From NCBI RefSeq assembly GCF_910596095.1, contig NC_056536.1, forward strand, positions 35,212,590 through 35,276,589: a stretch of DNA of 64,000 bases, written 5' to 3'. The notes below the pieces were generated by a model. That model searched no databases and was not told the DNA's origin. It worked only from the letters and a program-made list of their open reading frames with translations. The translations under genes were made by a program, and so were the position numbers. This document shows positions 47,143 to 57,913 of this stretch, in pieces. How positions within the stretch are numbered: position 1 is the first letter of the stretch; the number at the start of each line of letters is the position of its first letter. Source of the DNA: Thunnus maccoyii (lineage: Eukaryota; Chordata; Actinopteri; Scombriformes; Scombridae).

Positions 47143-47480
47143 TTTCATAAAAGTAGATTTTATGGCAGAGCTGATGTGTTGGTTTGCAGTAAATACAGGT
47201 GTTCCTAATAAACTGCTCACTCAGTGCAAATCTGCAAAACACCCAGAAACTGTATTAATTAGTGATGAAAACTCTGAAATGTAGAGCAACAGAAAGCAGA
47301 GTTACTCAACTAAATTACAAGTAAACCTAAAAACATTAACATTTGAGAATTGTGGTGATAGAATACATAACAGAATTATTAAATGTTTTAGAGTAAACAG
47401 AAACATTTAACAATAAATCAGTTCTCACCTGAGAAGAAGCAGAGCAGCAGAAGATGAAAGTTATTCATTCTGAACTTCAT
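38402..47480 (-). CDS. CD300/pIgR-like two-Ig-domain transmembrane receptor (7 exons)
   Basis: Seven minus-strand exons join in frame: leader 47480-47429, Ig D1 45667-45359, Ig D2 44176-43841, stalk 42982-42926, TM 40375-40280, tail 40191-40151 and tail end 38416-38402. All extracellular junctions are phase 1, the pattern of Ig-superfamily genes. The 906 nt encode about 301 residues. Both Ig domains are V-type with the DQSDSGRYRCG or SKSDSGLYSCG signature before the second canonical Cys; the FFCRDAC motif with a paired extra Cys in D2 is typical of CD300, pIgR and fish CMRF35-like proteins. It is probably a leukocyte surface receptor; ligand unknown. The TM segment has no charged residue, arguing against DAP12-type pairing. 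The two tail tyrosines fit no canonical ITIM. The exact family member cannot be named from sequence alone. Confidence 0.78.
38926..39310 (+). mobile_element. LINE 3'-end fragment (unit 1)
   Basis: The part 39140-39310 translates as PVHYKHLGTTFDHKLTFET then QQHLFFLRKMRKFQVQPSVL, the C-terminal end of fish non-LTR reverse transcriptases (YKYLG...LRFLRKL pattern). The preceding 200 bp resembles a common fish retroelement tail. Fragmentary. Confidence 0.72.
39505..39704 (-). mobile_element. SINE-like dispersed repeat, copy 3 (unit 1)
   Basis: Inverted copy in the receptor's tail intron, from GGCGCCACCTAGAGTCGGGT to AAACTGAATTGACTTG. Confidence 0.72.
40151..40191 (-). CDS. Ig receptor exon 6: cytoplasmic tail
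   Basis: 41 nt, entering in phase 1 and leaving in phase 0 at GTGACT. It encodes (G)LNIAESSYTENIE. The tyrosine has Asn at +3 and Ile at +4, so it is not a standard ITIM (hydrophobic residue at +3). An identical exon is at 59645-59685. Confidence 0.65.
40280..40375 (-). CDS. Ig receptor exon 5: transmembrane segment
   Basis: 96 nt, phase 1 at both ends. It reads YLLPLVLCLAGLVVLVAVLL then LLYRKIKRNSS: about 22 hydrophobic residues with no charge, then a basic stop-transfer run. The donor is GTGAGC. An identical exon is at 59774-59869. Confidence 0.85.
40984..41624. repeat. Minisatellite S2, GTTCTGCTGTGG units
   Basis: Same family as S1, in the intron between stalk and TM exons of the complete receptor. 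It contains one TGTGCCTATTTATAATGTG-(ATT)n module at about 41151-41205. Confidence 0.93.
41993..42569. repeat. Minisatellite S3, GTTCTGCTGTGG units
   Basis: Same family, with two (ATT)n modules (about 42016-42095 and 42175-42245). The stretch 41625-41990 between S2 and S3 is another copy of the 33430-33790 flank. Confidence 0.92.
42926..42982 (-). CDS. Ig receptor exon 4: stalk
   Basis: 57 nt, phase 1 at both ends, between a CCGGTCCAG acceptor and a GTAAGC donor. It encodes a small Ser/Ala/Pro/Ile/Thr-rich segment (GSCAPASAIPSIAILPTGA) expected to link D2 to the membrane. Four copies in the window keep both splice sites and the frame, which supports it as a real exon. Confidence 0.68.
43841..44176 (-). 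CDS. Ig receptor exon 3: Ig V domain D2
   Basis: 112 codons, phase 1 at both ends. It reads AMCDGNTTLRDPVISVCTGT, EGGSITVRCS, FFCRDACKKQDVLI, RYRIDYEKNGVFDVTIADLS and KSDSGLYSCGV. Canonical Cys are in VRC and YSC, with the CD300/pIgR-type extra pair in FCRDAC. Near-identical copies lie at 35047-35390, 54564-54899 and 63541-63876. Confidence 0.88.
44575..44835. repeat. Palindromic minisatellite (GTTACCGTGGTAAC), copy 2
   Basis: About nine diverged units of the family at 432-520: TTACCGTGGTAACTGACACT and variants with ACCACGGT. It lies in the intron between Ig D1 and D2. Confidence 0.88.
44836..45358. other. Intron between Ig D1 and D2, remainder
   Basis: T-rich unique DNA, then at 45243-45292 a single short form of the TGTGCCTATTAATAATGTGT-(ATT)n-CATTAGCAGT module found in the S arrays. 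Confidence 0.6.
45359..45667 (-). CDS. Ig receptor exon 2: Ig V domain D1
   Basis: 103 codons, phase 1 at both ends, acceptor TTCTCAG and donor GTGAG. It reads GGLCSISVFTKTEGDDLSFG, with canonical Cys in FGC and YRCG, and contains QLDQSDSGRYRCGLG. Where related domains have KYWC it has KFFVKE, so the usual extra Cys there is absent. It has no second copy in the window. Confidence 0.85.
46627..46681. repeat. (GT)n microsatellite
   Basis: About 27 GT units in the leader-D1 intron of the Ig receptor. Confidence 0.95.
46958..47140. repeat. Self-complementary CAGTACAGTACTGGAGT repeat followed by (TA)n
   Basis: Units such as CCAGTACAGTACTGGAGTCC repeat to about 47090, are themselves palindromic (AGTACT, CCAGTACTGG), and run into a (TA)n tract. 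Confidence 0.85.
47429..47480 (-). CDS. Ig receptor exon 1: signal peptide
   Basis: Starts MKFRMNNFHLLLLCFFS and ends in phase 1 at a GTGAG donor. A basic start followed by a Leu-rich core makes a short signal peptide. A second in-frame ATG (47468) would give MNNFHLLLLCFFS, still a possible leader. The DNA just upstream is C-rich minisatellite, then a copy of pdzd4 3' flank. Confidence 0.72.
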
Positions 47481-47524
47481 TCTGATGCAGAGATGACATC
47501 CAGTCTGATCAAACAGCTTTATAA

Positions 47525-47620
47525 TCCCCCCGCCCCGCCCCCCGCCACCTCCTCCCGACACTCCCCCACCCTCCCCCACCCCTTCCCAACACTCCCCTCC
47601 CAACACTCCCCTCCCAACAC
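47525..47620. repeat. C-rich minisatellite at the Ig receptor's 5' side
   Basis: CCCCGCCCCGCCCC then repeated CCCTCCCAACACT units. It lies about 45-140 bp upstream of the leader exon, between it and the copied pdzd4 flank. Confidence 0.8.
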
Positions 47621-49562
47621 TAAATAATGCGTACGAGCAGAATGAGACAGCAGAGGAATATGCAAAAACATTAAGATGAGAAATGAGAGGATGGAAGCAG
47701 CAGGATACCTGAAAAGGGATTGGATCTGTTTTCTGCAGTCAAATAAGCCCATCAGCTGGTGCTGGACTGGATCCTGATCAGGACCACAGTCTCAGGAGCA
47801 ACAAACACTTTGTTTTAGATTGATCTCTTTCATGACCCTGATTCAAACTTGTAAAAGTCCATTGAAGGCAGCGATAGCAGCTCTTTGCTTATGAAATATG
47901 TCACGAGACTATTCCTGAACCTGCAGGACACAGATTTGACCTGCTGGTTGTGAATTTGCTCAGGGTCGTGCAAACTGAGGCCAAGGTGCATCAACACGAG
48001 TTAAACATGTTTTAACAGGACTTTATGAATCTGCTTCATAAAAGTACAGACAAGAGGACAAATGAGAAATAACAACTGGACGACCGTCTCCTCTCTGCGG
48101 TCTGATCATCAGCTTGTCTTCTTCTGACTAACTGAATCAAACCTCATCTGGGAACATTTGGGAATTGTTTTGCTCGTCTGTGGCATCATGTTTGTTGGCA
48201 AGGTGAGATTTGAATCCTTGCTGAACGCTGCGATGACGTCAGTTACAACCGCACCAAACGCCACGACTGGTCCAAATCACAAGCTGCTGTTGATTTGGAC
48301 GTTTCATGTTGAAAAGTTGTGGTAATTATTGCAGAGATTTCTTGAATTTATGTTAATTATTGTGATGTTTCCTGGAGTTCGGACACTGAAATGCTTCACA
48401 GAGTGTGTAGACTGTGGAGAGAAGATCTTTGAGACTTTGTTCCTGTTTTCATAGAAAGAAGAAAAGAAAACTCAGAGAATGATGATAAATGTTTGGCGGT
48501 AACTCTGACGCAGAAACAAATGGACAAAATGAAGTAAAGTATTATTGATACACATGCTGGAAGAAGAAGCAACATTCAGTATAATAATAATCTCTCCAGG
48601 AGTTCATCTGTGACAAACAGCTGTTTTATTGATCGGTTGCCTTTTTAATTCGCTGATGATCACTTTCCCAGAATGCATTCTGACTCCTCAGGGAGACTCA
48701 AAGCATCGGTTGCAGCTGCATTCTGGGTAATTTTCTGCTCCTATATGATTGTGATTTTCGTTCACAGTGTTTTAACCGTGCTGGACTCGTGTCCAGTCAG
48801 ATATTTATATGAGTAATGAAACGCATGAATTAAATATTGAACGTTGTGAATTATTGGACATAATTCTTGAGGCTAAAGTAGTGTAGTGTACAAACCTTTG
48901 TGCAGACATTTTTAGTAGTGAAGACATTAAATGCTGAGTTAATTGATTAAAATGAAGTGAAATCAGACGTGAAGTTCTCTCTGCTCTTTATTTGAGTCAT
49001 AAAACTAACGTGTTGACCTGACTGATCAGCTGTCACAGTAAAACACCAGAAATCCACTTCTCACTGGAGACAAACTAACTTCTCTTAATCCTCTGATGTA
49101 CTTTGACTCTGGGTTAGTATTATAACTGACTGACGACTGTACAAATATTATTTCTCACACTGGACCAAAGCTTTACTGCAATGATCTGGAAATATAAGAA
49201 TTATTTATAGTCAATCATCTGTCATGTTTGCAGCTGATCTAAAGCAGTTCACACATCAGGCTCAACAGTCAGGACTTGATGCTACGACACTATTTACATG
49301 TTCATTCACTGGTTTCATCAGACTGTAACAAGCAGCATGTTTGCTCCCTGCTGGACCACAACTCAGGACACATTTTCAACTAAGGAATTAATAGAGTACC
49401 TTCCTACCTTCTGTACTGATACAGCCTAGCCTGTAGATGGTGCAGCAGCACTACTATATGGCAGTGCACTGTGATGTATGTAGGCAGGGAAGAACGACAA
49501 TAAAACAAGGCTCTATGTGAAAGTCATCTAGCGTGACTAGCAGTCATTACACCTTCATGGAG
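47621..49562. repeat. Copy of pdzd4 3' UTR and downstream flank
   Basis: Nearly identical to 29160-30688 followed directly by 30970-31388; about 280 bp between them (including the pdzd4 AATAAA at 30687) is absent here. It lies immediately upstream of the Ig receptor's leader exon (47480). Confidence 0.92.
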
Positions 49563-49567
49563 GCGCA

Positions 49568-50683
49568 ACCACCAACACAACCACCAACACAACCACAAGC
49601 ACAACCACCAACACAACCACCAACACAACCACCAACACAACCACCAGCACAACCACCAACACAACCACCAACACAAGCACCAACACAACCACAAGCACAA
49701 CCACCAACACAACCACAAGCACAAGCACCAACACAACCACCAACACAACCACCAACACAACACAACCACCAGCACAACCACCAACACAACCACAAGCACA
49801 AGCTCGAACACAACCACCAGCACAACCACCAGCACAACCACCAGCACAACCACCAACACAACCACCAGCACTACCACCAGCACAACCACCAGCACAACCA
49901 CCAACACAACCACCAGTACAACCACCAGCACAACCACCAGCACAACCACTAGCACAACCACCAGTACAACCACCAACACAACCACCAGCACAACCACCAA
50001 CACAACCACCAACACAACCACAAGCACAAGCTCGAACACAACCACCAACATAACCACCAACACAACCACCAGTACAACCACCAGCACAACCACAAACACA
50101 ACCACCAGCACAACCACCAACACAACCACCAGCACAACCACCAGCACAACCACCAACACAACCACCAACATAACCACCAGCACAACCACCAGCACAACCA
50201 CCAGCACAACCACCAACACAACCACCAGCACAACCACTAGCACAACCACCAGTACAACCACCAACACAACCACCAGCACAACCACCAACACAACCACAAG
50301 CACAAGCTCGAACACAACCACCAGCACAACCAAAAGCACAAGCTCGAACACAACCACCAGCACAACCACCAGCACAACCACCAACACAACCACAAGCACA
50401 AGCTCGAACACAACCACCAGCACAACCACCAGCACAACCACCAACACAACCACAAACACAACCACCAGCACAAGCTCGAACACAACCACCAACACAACCA
50501 CCAACACAACCACCAGCACAACCACCAACACAACCACAAGCACAAGCCTGAACACAACCACCAACACAACCACCAGCAAAACCACCAACACAACCACCAG
50601 CACAACCACCAACACAACCACCAACACAAGCCTGAACACAACCACCAACACAACCATCAGCACAACCACCAGCACAACCACCA
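49568..50683. repeat. Minisatellite M2, ACAACCACCARC units
   Basis: About 1.1 kb of the same family as M1, starting after the same lead-in and ending in CCAGTAAAACACCAG, the start of another flank copy. Confidence 0.95.
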
Positions 50684-51495
50684 GTAAAACACCAGAAATC
50701 CACTTCTGACTGGAGACAAACTAACTTCTCTTAATCCTCTGATGTACTTTGACTCTGGGTTAGTATTATAACTGACTGACGACTGTAATAAAAGCACTGC
50801 ATTGTTTTACAGATGAAATAAGATTTGAAAGTATCCTGTAAACAGCTGTAAGGTTCCCTTATTAGCTTCTCTCTGAGCTCTCAACCTCATTTTAAGGTCT
50901 TTGTCAGCAGATGGAGAAAACTCCAACTGAGTTCAACATTATCAGACACTAAACTGTTGGTGGATTTTATTTGCTTCAGTCCTGCCAGTGGAGGAAAGAA
51001 ACACCAGTAACGTCTACAGGCTGAGCAACAACAGCAAGGTCATGACTAAATGCAGCGTTGTCATCGTGAAACAAATATTATTTCTCACACTGGACCAAAG
51101 CTTTACTGCGATGATCTGGAAATATAAGAATTATTTATAGTCAATCATCTGTCATGTTTGCAGCTGATCTAAAGCAGTTCACACATCAGGCTCAACAGTC
51201 AGGACTTGATGCTACGACACTATTTACATGTTCATTCACTGGTTTCATCAGACTGTAACAAGCAGCATGTTTGCTCCCTGCTGGACCACAACTCAGGACA
51301 CATTTTCAACTAAGGAATTAATAGAGTACCTTCCTACCTTCTGTACTGATACAGCCTAGCCTGTAGATGGTGCAGCAGCACTACTATATGGCAGTGCACT
51401 GGGATGTATGTAGGCAGGGAAGAACGACAATAAAACAAGGCTCTATGTGAAAGTCATCTAGCGTGACTAGCAGTCATTACACCTTCATGGAGGCG

Positions 51496-53340
51496 CAACC
51501 ACCAACACAACCACCAACACAACCACAAGCACAAGCACCAACACAAGCACCAACACAACCACCAACACAACCACCAGCACAAGCACCAACACAACCACCA
51601 ACACAACCACCAACACAACCACAAGCACAAGCACCAACACAAGCACCAACACAACCACCAGCACAACCACCAACACAACCACAAGCACAAGCACCAACAC
51701 AAGCACCAACACAACCACCAGTACAACCACCAGCACAACCACCAGCACAACCACCAACACAACCACCAGTACAACCACCAGCACAACCACCAGCACAACC
51801 ACAAGCACAAGCACCAACACAACCACCAGTACAACCGCCAACACAACCACCAGTACAACCACCAACACAACCACCAGCACAACCACCAACACAACCACTA
51901 GCACAACCACCAACACAACCACAAGCACCAACACAACCACCAGCATAACCACCAGCACAACCACCAACACAACCACCAGTACAACCACCAGCACAACCAC
52001 CAGCACAACCACCAACACAACCACCAACATAACCACCAACACAACCACCAGCACAACCACCAACACAACCACCAACATAACCACCAACACAACCACCAGT
52101 ACAACCACCAGCACAACCACCAGCACAACCACCAACACAACCACCAACACAACCACCAGCACAACCACCAACACAACCACCAGCACAACCACCAACACAA
52201 CCACCAACACAACCACCAGCACAACCACCAACACAACCACCAACATAACCACCAACACAACCACCAACACAACCACCAACACAACCACCAACACAACCAC
52301 CAGCACAACCACCAGCACAACCACCAACACAACCACCAACATAACCACCAACACAACCACCAGCACAACCACCAGCACAACCACCAGCACAACCACCAAC
52401 ACAACCACCAACACAACCACCAACATAACCACCAACACAACCACCAACACAACCACCAACACAACCACCAACACAACCACCAACACAACCACCAACATAA
52501 CCACCAACACAACCACCAACACAACCACCAACACAACCACCAGCACAACCACCAACACAACCACCAGTACAACCACCAACACAACCACCAGTACAACCAC
52601 CAGCACAACCACCAACACAACCACAAGCATAAGCTCAAACACAACCACCAACACAACCATCAACACAACCACCAGCACAACCACCAGCACAACCACCAAC
52701 ACAACCACCAGCACAACCACCAGCACAACCACCAACACAACCACCAACACAACCACCAACACAACCACCAACACAACCAACAGCACAACCACCAACACAA
52801 CCACCAGCACAACCACCAACACAACCACCAACATAACCACAAGCACAAGCTCGAACACAACCACCAGCACAACCACCAGCACAACCACCAACACAACCAC
52901 CAGCACAACCACCAACACAACCACAAGCACAAGCTCGAACACAACCACCAACACAACCACCAACACAACCACCAGCACAACCACCAACACAACCACCAGC
53001 ACAACCACCAGCACAACCACCAGTACAACCACCAACACAACCACCAGTACAAGCTCGAACACAACCACCAGCACAACCACCAACACAACCACCAGCACAA
53101 CCACCAGCACAACCACCAACACAACCACAAGCACAAGCTTGAACACAACCACCAGCACAACCACCAACACAACCACAAGCACAAGCTTGAACACAACCAC
53201 CAGCACAACCACCAGCACAACCACCAACACAACCAAAAGCACAAGCTCGAACACAACCACCAACACAACCACCAACACAACCACCAGCACAACCACAAGC
53301 ACAACCACAAGCACAAGCTCGAACACAACCACCAGCACAA
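51496..53340. repeat. Minisatellite M3, ACAACCACCARC units
   Basis: About 1.85 kb, same family and flanks as M1: lead-in on the left, CCAGTGAGTCACC on the right as at 33221. Confidence 0.95.
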
Positions 53341-53689
53341 CCAGTGAGTCACCTTTCTCTTTATTGACCCCATGACCTTTCCTCTGGCTCCATCCAGGAG
53401 AGCAGCTAACATGTCAGGCATACTGTCATACTGCACACACCGCCACTTTCATCACTACAGTAGAATTACTAACTAACATATGAGCTGAAATGTTTTTAAT
53501 AATAAATCTCACTAACAAGCATTTGATGATTTGAAGATACTTTACAAATGTGTAAAACTTTTAAATTAGCTTAAATGTGACATTTCCTTCAGGATTGTGA
53601 AAGATTCACAAACCATGAACAAACATATGAGCACAAGTATGAAGAAGCTTTTTGAGATATACTATATCTCAAAAAGCTTCTGTTGTGGT

Positions 53690-54136
53690 TCTACTGTGGG
53701 TTCTACTGTGGTTCTGCTTTGTGTCCTTCTGTGGGTTCTACTGTGGTTCTGCTGTGGTTCTACTGTGGGTTCTACTGTGGTTCTGCTGAGGTTCTGCTGT
53801 GTGTTCTGCTGTGGGTTCTGCTGTGGGTTCTGCTGTGGTTCTACAGTAGTTATGCTGTGGGTTCTGCTGTGGGTTCTGCTGTGGGTCCTTCTGTGGGTTC
53901 TACTGTGGTTCTGCTGTGGTTCTACTGTGGGTTCTACTGTGGTTCTAATGTGGTTCTGCTGTGGTTCTGCTGTGGGTTCTGCTGTGGGTTGTACTGTGGT
54001 TCTACTGTGGTTCTACTGCGGTTCTACTGTAGTTCTGCTGTGTGTTCTGCTGTGGGTTCTGCTGTGGTTCTACAGTGGTTCTGCTGTGGGTTCTGCTGTG
54101 GGTTCTACTGTGGCTCTACAGTGGTTCTGCTGTGTG
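53690..54136. repeat. Minisatellite S4, GTTCTGCTGTGG units
   Basis: Unit 2 counterpart of S1, ending at the orphan stalk exon. Its left edge is an 18-bp-arm palindrome (53644-53680). Confidence 0.93.
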
Positions 54137-54140
54137 TTAC

Positions 54141-54197
54141 CTGCACCTGTGGGTCGGATGGCGATGGAAGGGATGGCTGAGGCAGGTGCACAGCTTC
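54141..54197 (-). pseudogene. Orphan stalk exon (unit 2)
   Basis: Same 57-nt stalk exon as at 34224-34280, in frame, with a GTAACA donor. No membrane exon follows. Confidence 0.58.
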
Positions 54198-54563
54198 CTG
54201 GACCGGAGAGGGAAGTGTGTGTCGTTGATTGGTCGGCTGATACGAGTGATGGAAACAGCAGGAGAGTCCAGTTTGGTTTTGAAGTGGACGGATCAATGAA
54301 GTGGATGAATGATGATGAAACAGAAGGAATCAGACATTGAACACACCTTTGGGTGGCCTTCACTCTGGGTACTTTTTGTTTAAAGATTGCATCACCATGA
54401 TCATGAATGGAAATCTGAGAAGTCATGTGATGTTGATCATATGACATCACAGCTTGTATTAACCCACAGTTTTATTGACTTTCATTAGTTTGAGGAAGGT
54501 CTGAACCCACCAGAGCGTCGGTGTCCCACATAACAGCGATTCACCTCCTGAACAGAAACTCAC

Positions 54564-54899
54564 CGTCTATGACGCTGATCTTAACCGTCTGGCAGGGATT
54601 CGGTGCAGAAGTCACGTTGACGCCACAGCTGTACAGTCCTGAGTCAGACTTGGACAGGTCCGCAATGGTCACATAAAACACTCCGTTCTTCTCGTAGTCA
54701 ATCCTGTATCTGCCTCTCTGAGCACTGAACTTACTGCTTTCTATAAGAACGTCCTGCTTTTTACACGCGTCCCTACAGAAGAACAAGTTGAAGAGTCCAG
54801 CTGAAGGAGAAGAGCATCTGACTGTGATACTTCCACCTTCGGTTCCAGTACAAACACTGATCACTGGATCTCTGAGAGTTGTGTTTCCATCACACATTG
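54564..54899 (-). pseudogene. Orphan Ig D2 exon (unit 2), splice sites intact
   Basis: 112 codons, phase 1 at both ends, with intact acceptor and GTGAG donor; the domain sequence is intact with all cysteines. It lies downstream (minus direction) of the second receptor's tail and poly(A) signal and has no TM exon to its left. It is an exon copy from the internal duplication; use as an alternative exon cannot be excluded. Confidence 0.65.
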
Positions 54900-55496
54900 C
54901 TGTAGGATGGATGAAGACTCATATTAGGACTGTTTGGTAATAACAAAAATAAGAATAACATTATTTATTTTTAACACACACAGATATATATATATATATA
55001 TATTATGAACATGTTTCACAAAAGATGAAAAGATAAAGTACAAAATAATAGAAATTAAGATTAAAATGAGGAGCAATTTAAGAACAATTGTTCTGGGGAG
55101 AGATTTAAATGAAGATAAACAACCAGCTTCCCTGATGTCGTCTGGCAGTTTGTTCTTGTTTTTAGTCTTTAACTGAGATTTACTGTCAGACTGCACAATG
55201 GCACAATTTGCCCCAAAGTAGGGGTACAATGAGCATGGGGATGGGGTAAATAGTGCTACCATTAAATACTGATATAAAAAATTACACAAAATCAAACAAA
55301 TTAATTATAAAATTAAAAATAATTTTGAACTTTATTAATGCCATCAATTCAACAAAGGCAAAAACTTGTACTTTTAAGTAAAATCATATGTTTGTGTCTT
55401 GTTGTTCAACATGTTACCTCAACATTTTCAGTAAAGATTAAACTGTGATCTTTGTGTGGTAGCTACAGAAAGAATGTGTGTAAATGTGCTTTTATA

Positions 55497-55965
55497 AAGG
55501 AAAACCTGGTCCAGGTCTGAGTGCTGGACCCCTACAGTGAGGGGGTCTGGGGGCTCTGTTATGCTGGCATGGTTTGGGTCCACTTGTCCCCTTAGAGGGA
55601 AGGGTCACTGCTAATCAATACAAAGTAGTTGTGAGTGATCAGCTTTATCCTGTGATGAAACATGTCTATCCTGATGGGAGTGGTCTCTTCCAGGATGATG
55701 ATGATGGTTTGATGAGGATTAAATGATGTGAATCATGTTATGACCTTCACAGTCACCAGATCTCAACCCAGCTGACGTGTTAGACAGCGCTCTACATCAT
55801 CATCATCATCACAGCACCACATGAGGAAGATCTTTATGAACAATGATGAAGAGTTCAGAGACTGTAGGATCAATACCAAGGAGCTCTGAAGCTGTTCTGC
55901 TGGTCCCACACCTTACTGAGACACTTTATGTCGGCTTTTCCTTTAATTTGTCGACAGTGTGCATG
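55497..55965 (+). mobile_element. Tc1/mariner transposase relic (unit 2)
   Basis: Near-identical copy of 35998-36465 carried along by the segmental duplication. Confidence 0.85.
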
Positions 55966-57898
55966 TGCAGCATGTTTGTTTGTGGCTGAAACTTAACATT
56001 AGTCAACAATTAGGTATTTATTCATGAGGATTGTAGGACTTGTAACAGGGATCAAACATGAACAGGGTCTCTAGTCCCTAGAATATCAGAAAATAATTTT
56101 GGGGGTAAATTGAGTCATTGACTCAACATCACTGGCACGTTCTACTCCACTACCTCCACTTAGACAAAACTGTTTCACACAGTGGCTCAGATCCACAATT
56201 ATGCTGAGTTTATGGCCTTGTTTTGTAGCTTATATTGACTTAAATTAACATGTAATAATGTCCAAAACTTATCTTTTTTAATTTAGATACAAGACTGATA
56301 ACTTTAGTAACATGATGAATTCACTTGGCATGACAAAAATCTTTTTTTTTGCTCTGTTTTGCTGACCACTCTCTCCATGTGCTTGAGTCCAAGAGGGATT
56401 GAGTAATGTGAACTATTCTTCCTTAATTTGTGGTCACATGATTACTTTTGCTTATGGTTGCCTAGATACAGGGGGTGGCTCATTTTACCCTGTTCTTCCC
56501 TAAGCTGTTTCTACTGTATTCATTTAAACAGAGTAGATGTTCATGGTTTGGACTTTATTTAATTTTATTTTTGTCATCACAGCTTGAACAAATGATTGAA
56601 TAAATAATTAAATAAATAAACAGTGTTGGCACATTTTTATTTCTTATACTATAAATGCTGAGTTTTTAAATAAAAGGCTTCACTCTAAAACAAAGGTGAC
56701 TGTACTCTCTTTAATGTCAGCATTGTTATAAAAATGATGATTACACTGTGTATGAGTGTTACTATTTAAACTGGATCATGATGAATTGTTCCTGTGTTGT
56801 ACAGCAGCAACTCTGCAACATCAGCAGACTCATCAGCCAAGGTTAAAGGATGTTCAGTATTATATTTGTAAAGAGGAAGATGTAGAAATTGCCAAGTAGT
56901 CTCAGACAGTCTTCCTCATGTGGGACACTGACGAGTCTTTTTAAAAGGCCAAAACCAGCTTGATTTTAACAGCCCCAGTTATTGAAGACCAGTTGCCCTT
57001 CACCTTAAATATCTAAAACAATGAGCTGGAGGAAAGAACTGTTGTTTTTGCACATCTGTTCCCCTGCACATGTTGCCTGACTGAAGGACTTTCAGAACTG
57101 TCCCACTTTATAAATCATATTTCCTAAAGCAGGACAATAGAAACTTAGACTGAAATAACAAATATAGAATATATTTACACCATATTATAATATTTTCTGA
57201 TGAACAAACATGTCATAAACACGTCCTGATCAAAACTAGCAGGACACTGTGTGACACTATGTGACTGACCTTTGGGTGGCCTTCACTCTGGGTACTTTTT
57301 GTTTGAAGATTGCATCACCATGATCATGAATGGAAATCTGAGAAGTCATGTGATGTTGATCAATATTATATTTGTAAAGAGGAAGATGTAGAAATTAGAA
57401 TTGCTTGGAGACAGGGTGAGACATGTCATACGGGGGTCAGTTGGGCAGGAGAACTGAAAACAGACATGACGTTATCTATAAGTCTGTATTTGATAGATTA
57501 AGAAAGAACTGTAATAAAACCCTGTTGTAAGCGCTCCACTGGGAGCCTTTCTCTTTGTAACCTCATCCTGTGTGTTGCATTGTGAAACGCTCCTTCTTGT
57601 ACAAGAAAATAAATTCTGTTAAAGTTTGATACTTCGGCTCTGGTCTCTATTGTTTAATGGTCATTACGAAGAAATTCTTTAATGTCAGCATGACACAACA
57701 CACTCAGTAAGAATCTGTTTTATTAGTCAATGCAAGCAGACAAAGAAGGATTCAGAAAGGATCAATAGTTAATCTCTGTCGCTGTCTGACTCATCATTTC
57801 CATATAAAGTGTGCATCAAATGGCAAAAGATGATATAGAAATGATACAGAATAGACTCGATGCCTGTTGGTCCGCTGGTCTGGAGGCCGGAGCAAAGC

Positions 57899-57913
57899 TC
57901 AATATGTGGAACA
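57899..57913 (-). CDS. Second receptor: last coding residues
   Basis: Phase 0 CSTY then stop after a T-rich acceptor, as at 38402-38416. AATAAA on the minus strand at 57719-57724. Confidence 0.48.
   Translation of the reverse strand, partial: CSTY

Larger units (their letters stand above)
45668..47428. other. Leader-to-D1 intron of the Ig receptor
   Basis: Contains the (GT)n tract, the CAGTAC palindromic repeat and two fragments of the GAGCAGTTTATTAGGAACAC repeat; otherwise nothing recognised. Confidence 0.6.

Noticed and set aside
47418..47752. Gly-rich minus-strand frames upstream of the receptor leader
   Set aside because: Produced by the C-rich minisatellite; only the leader portion MKFRMNNF... 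is supported.
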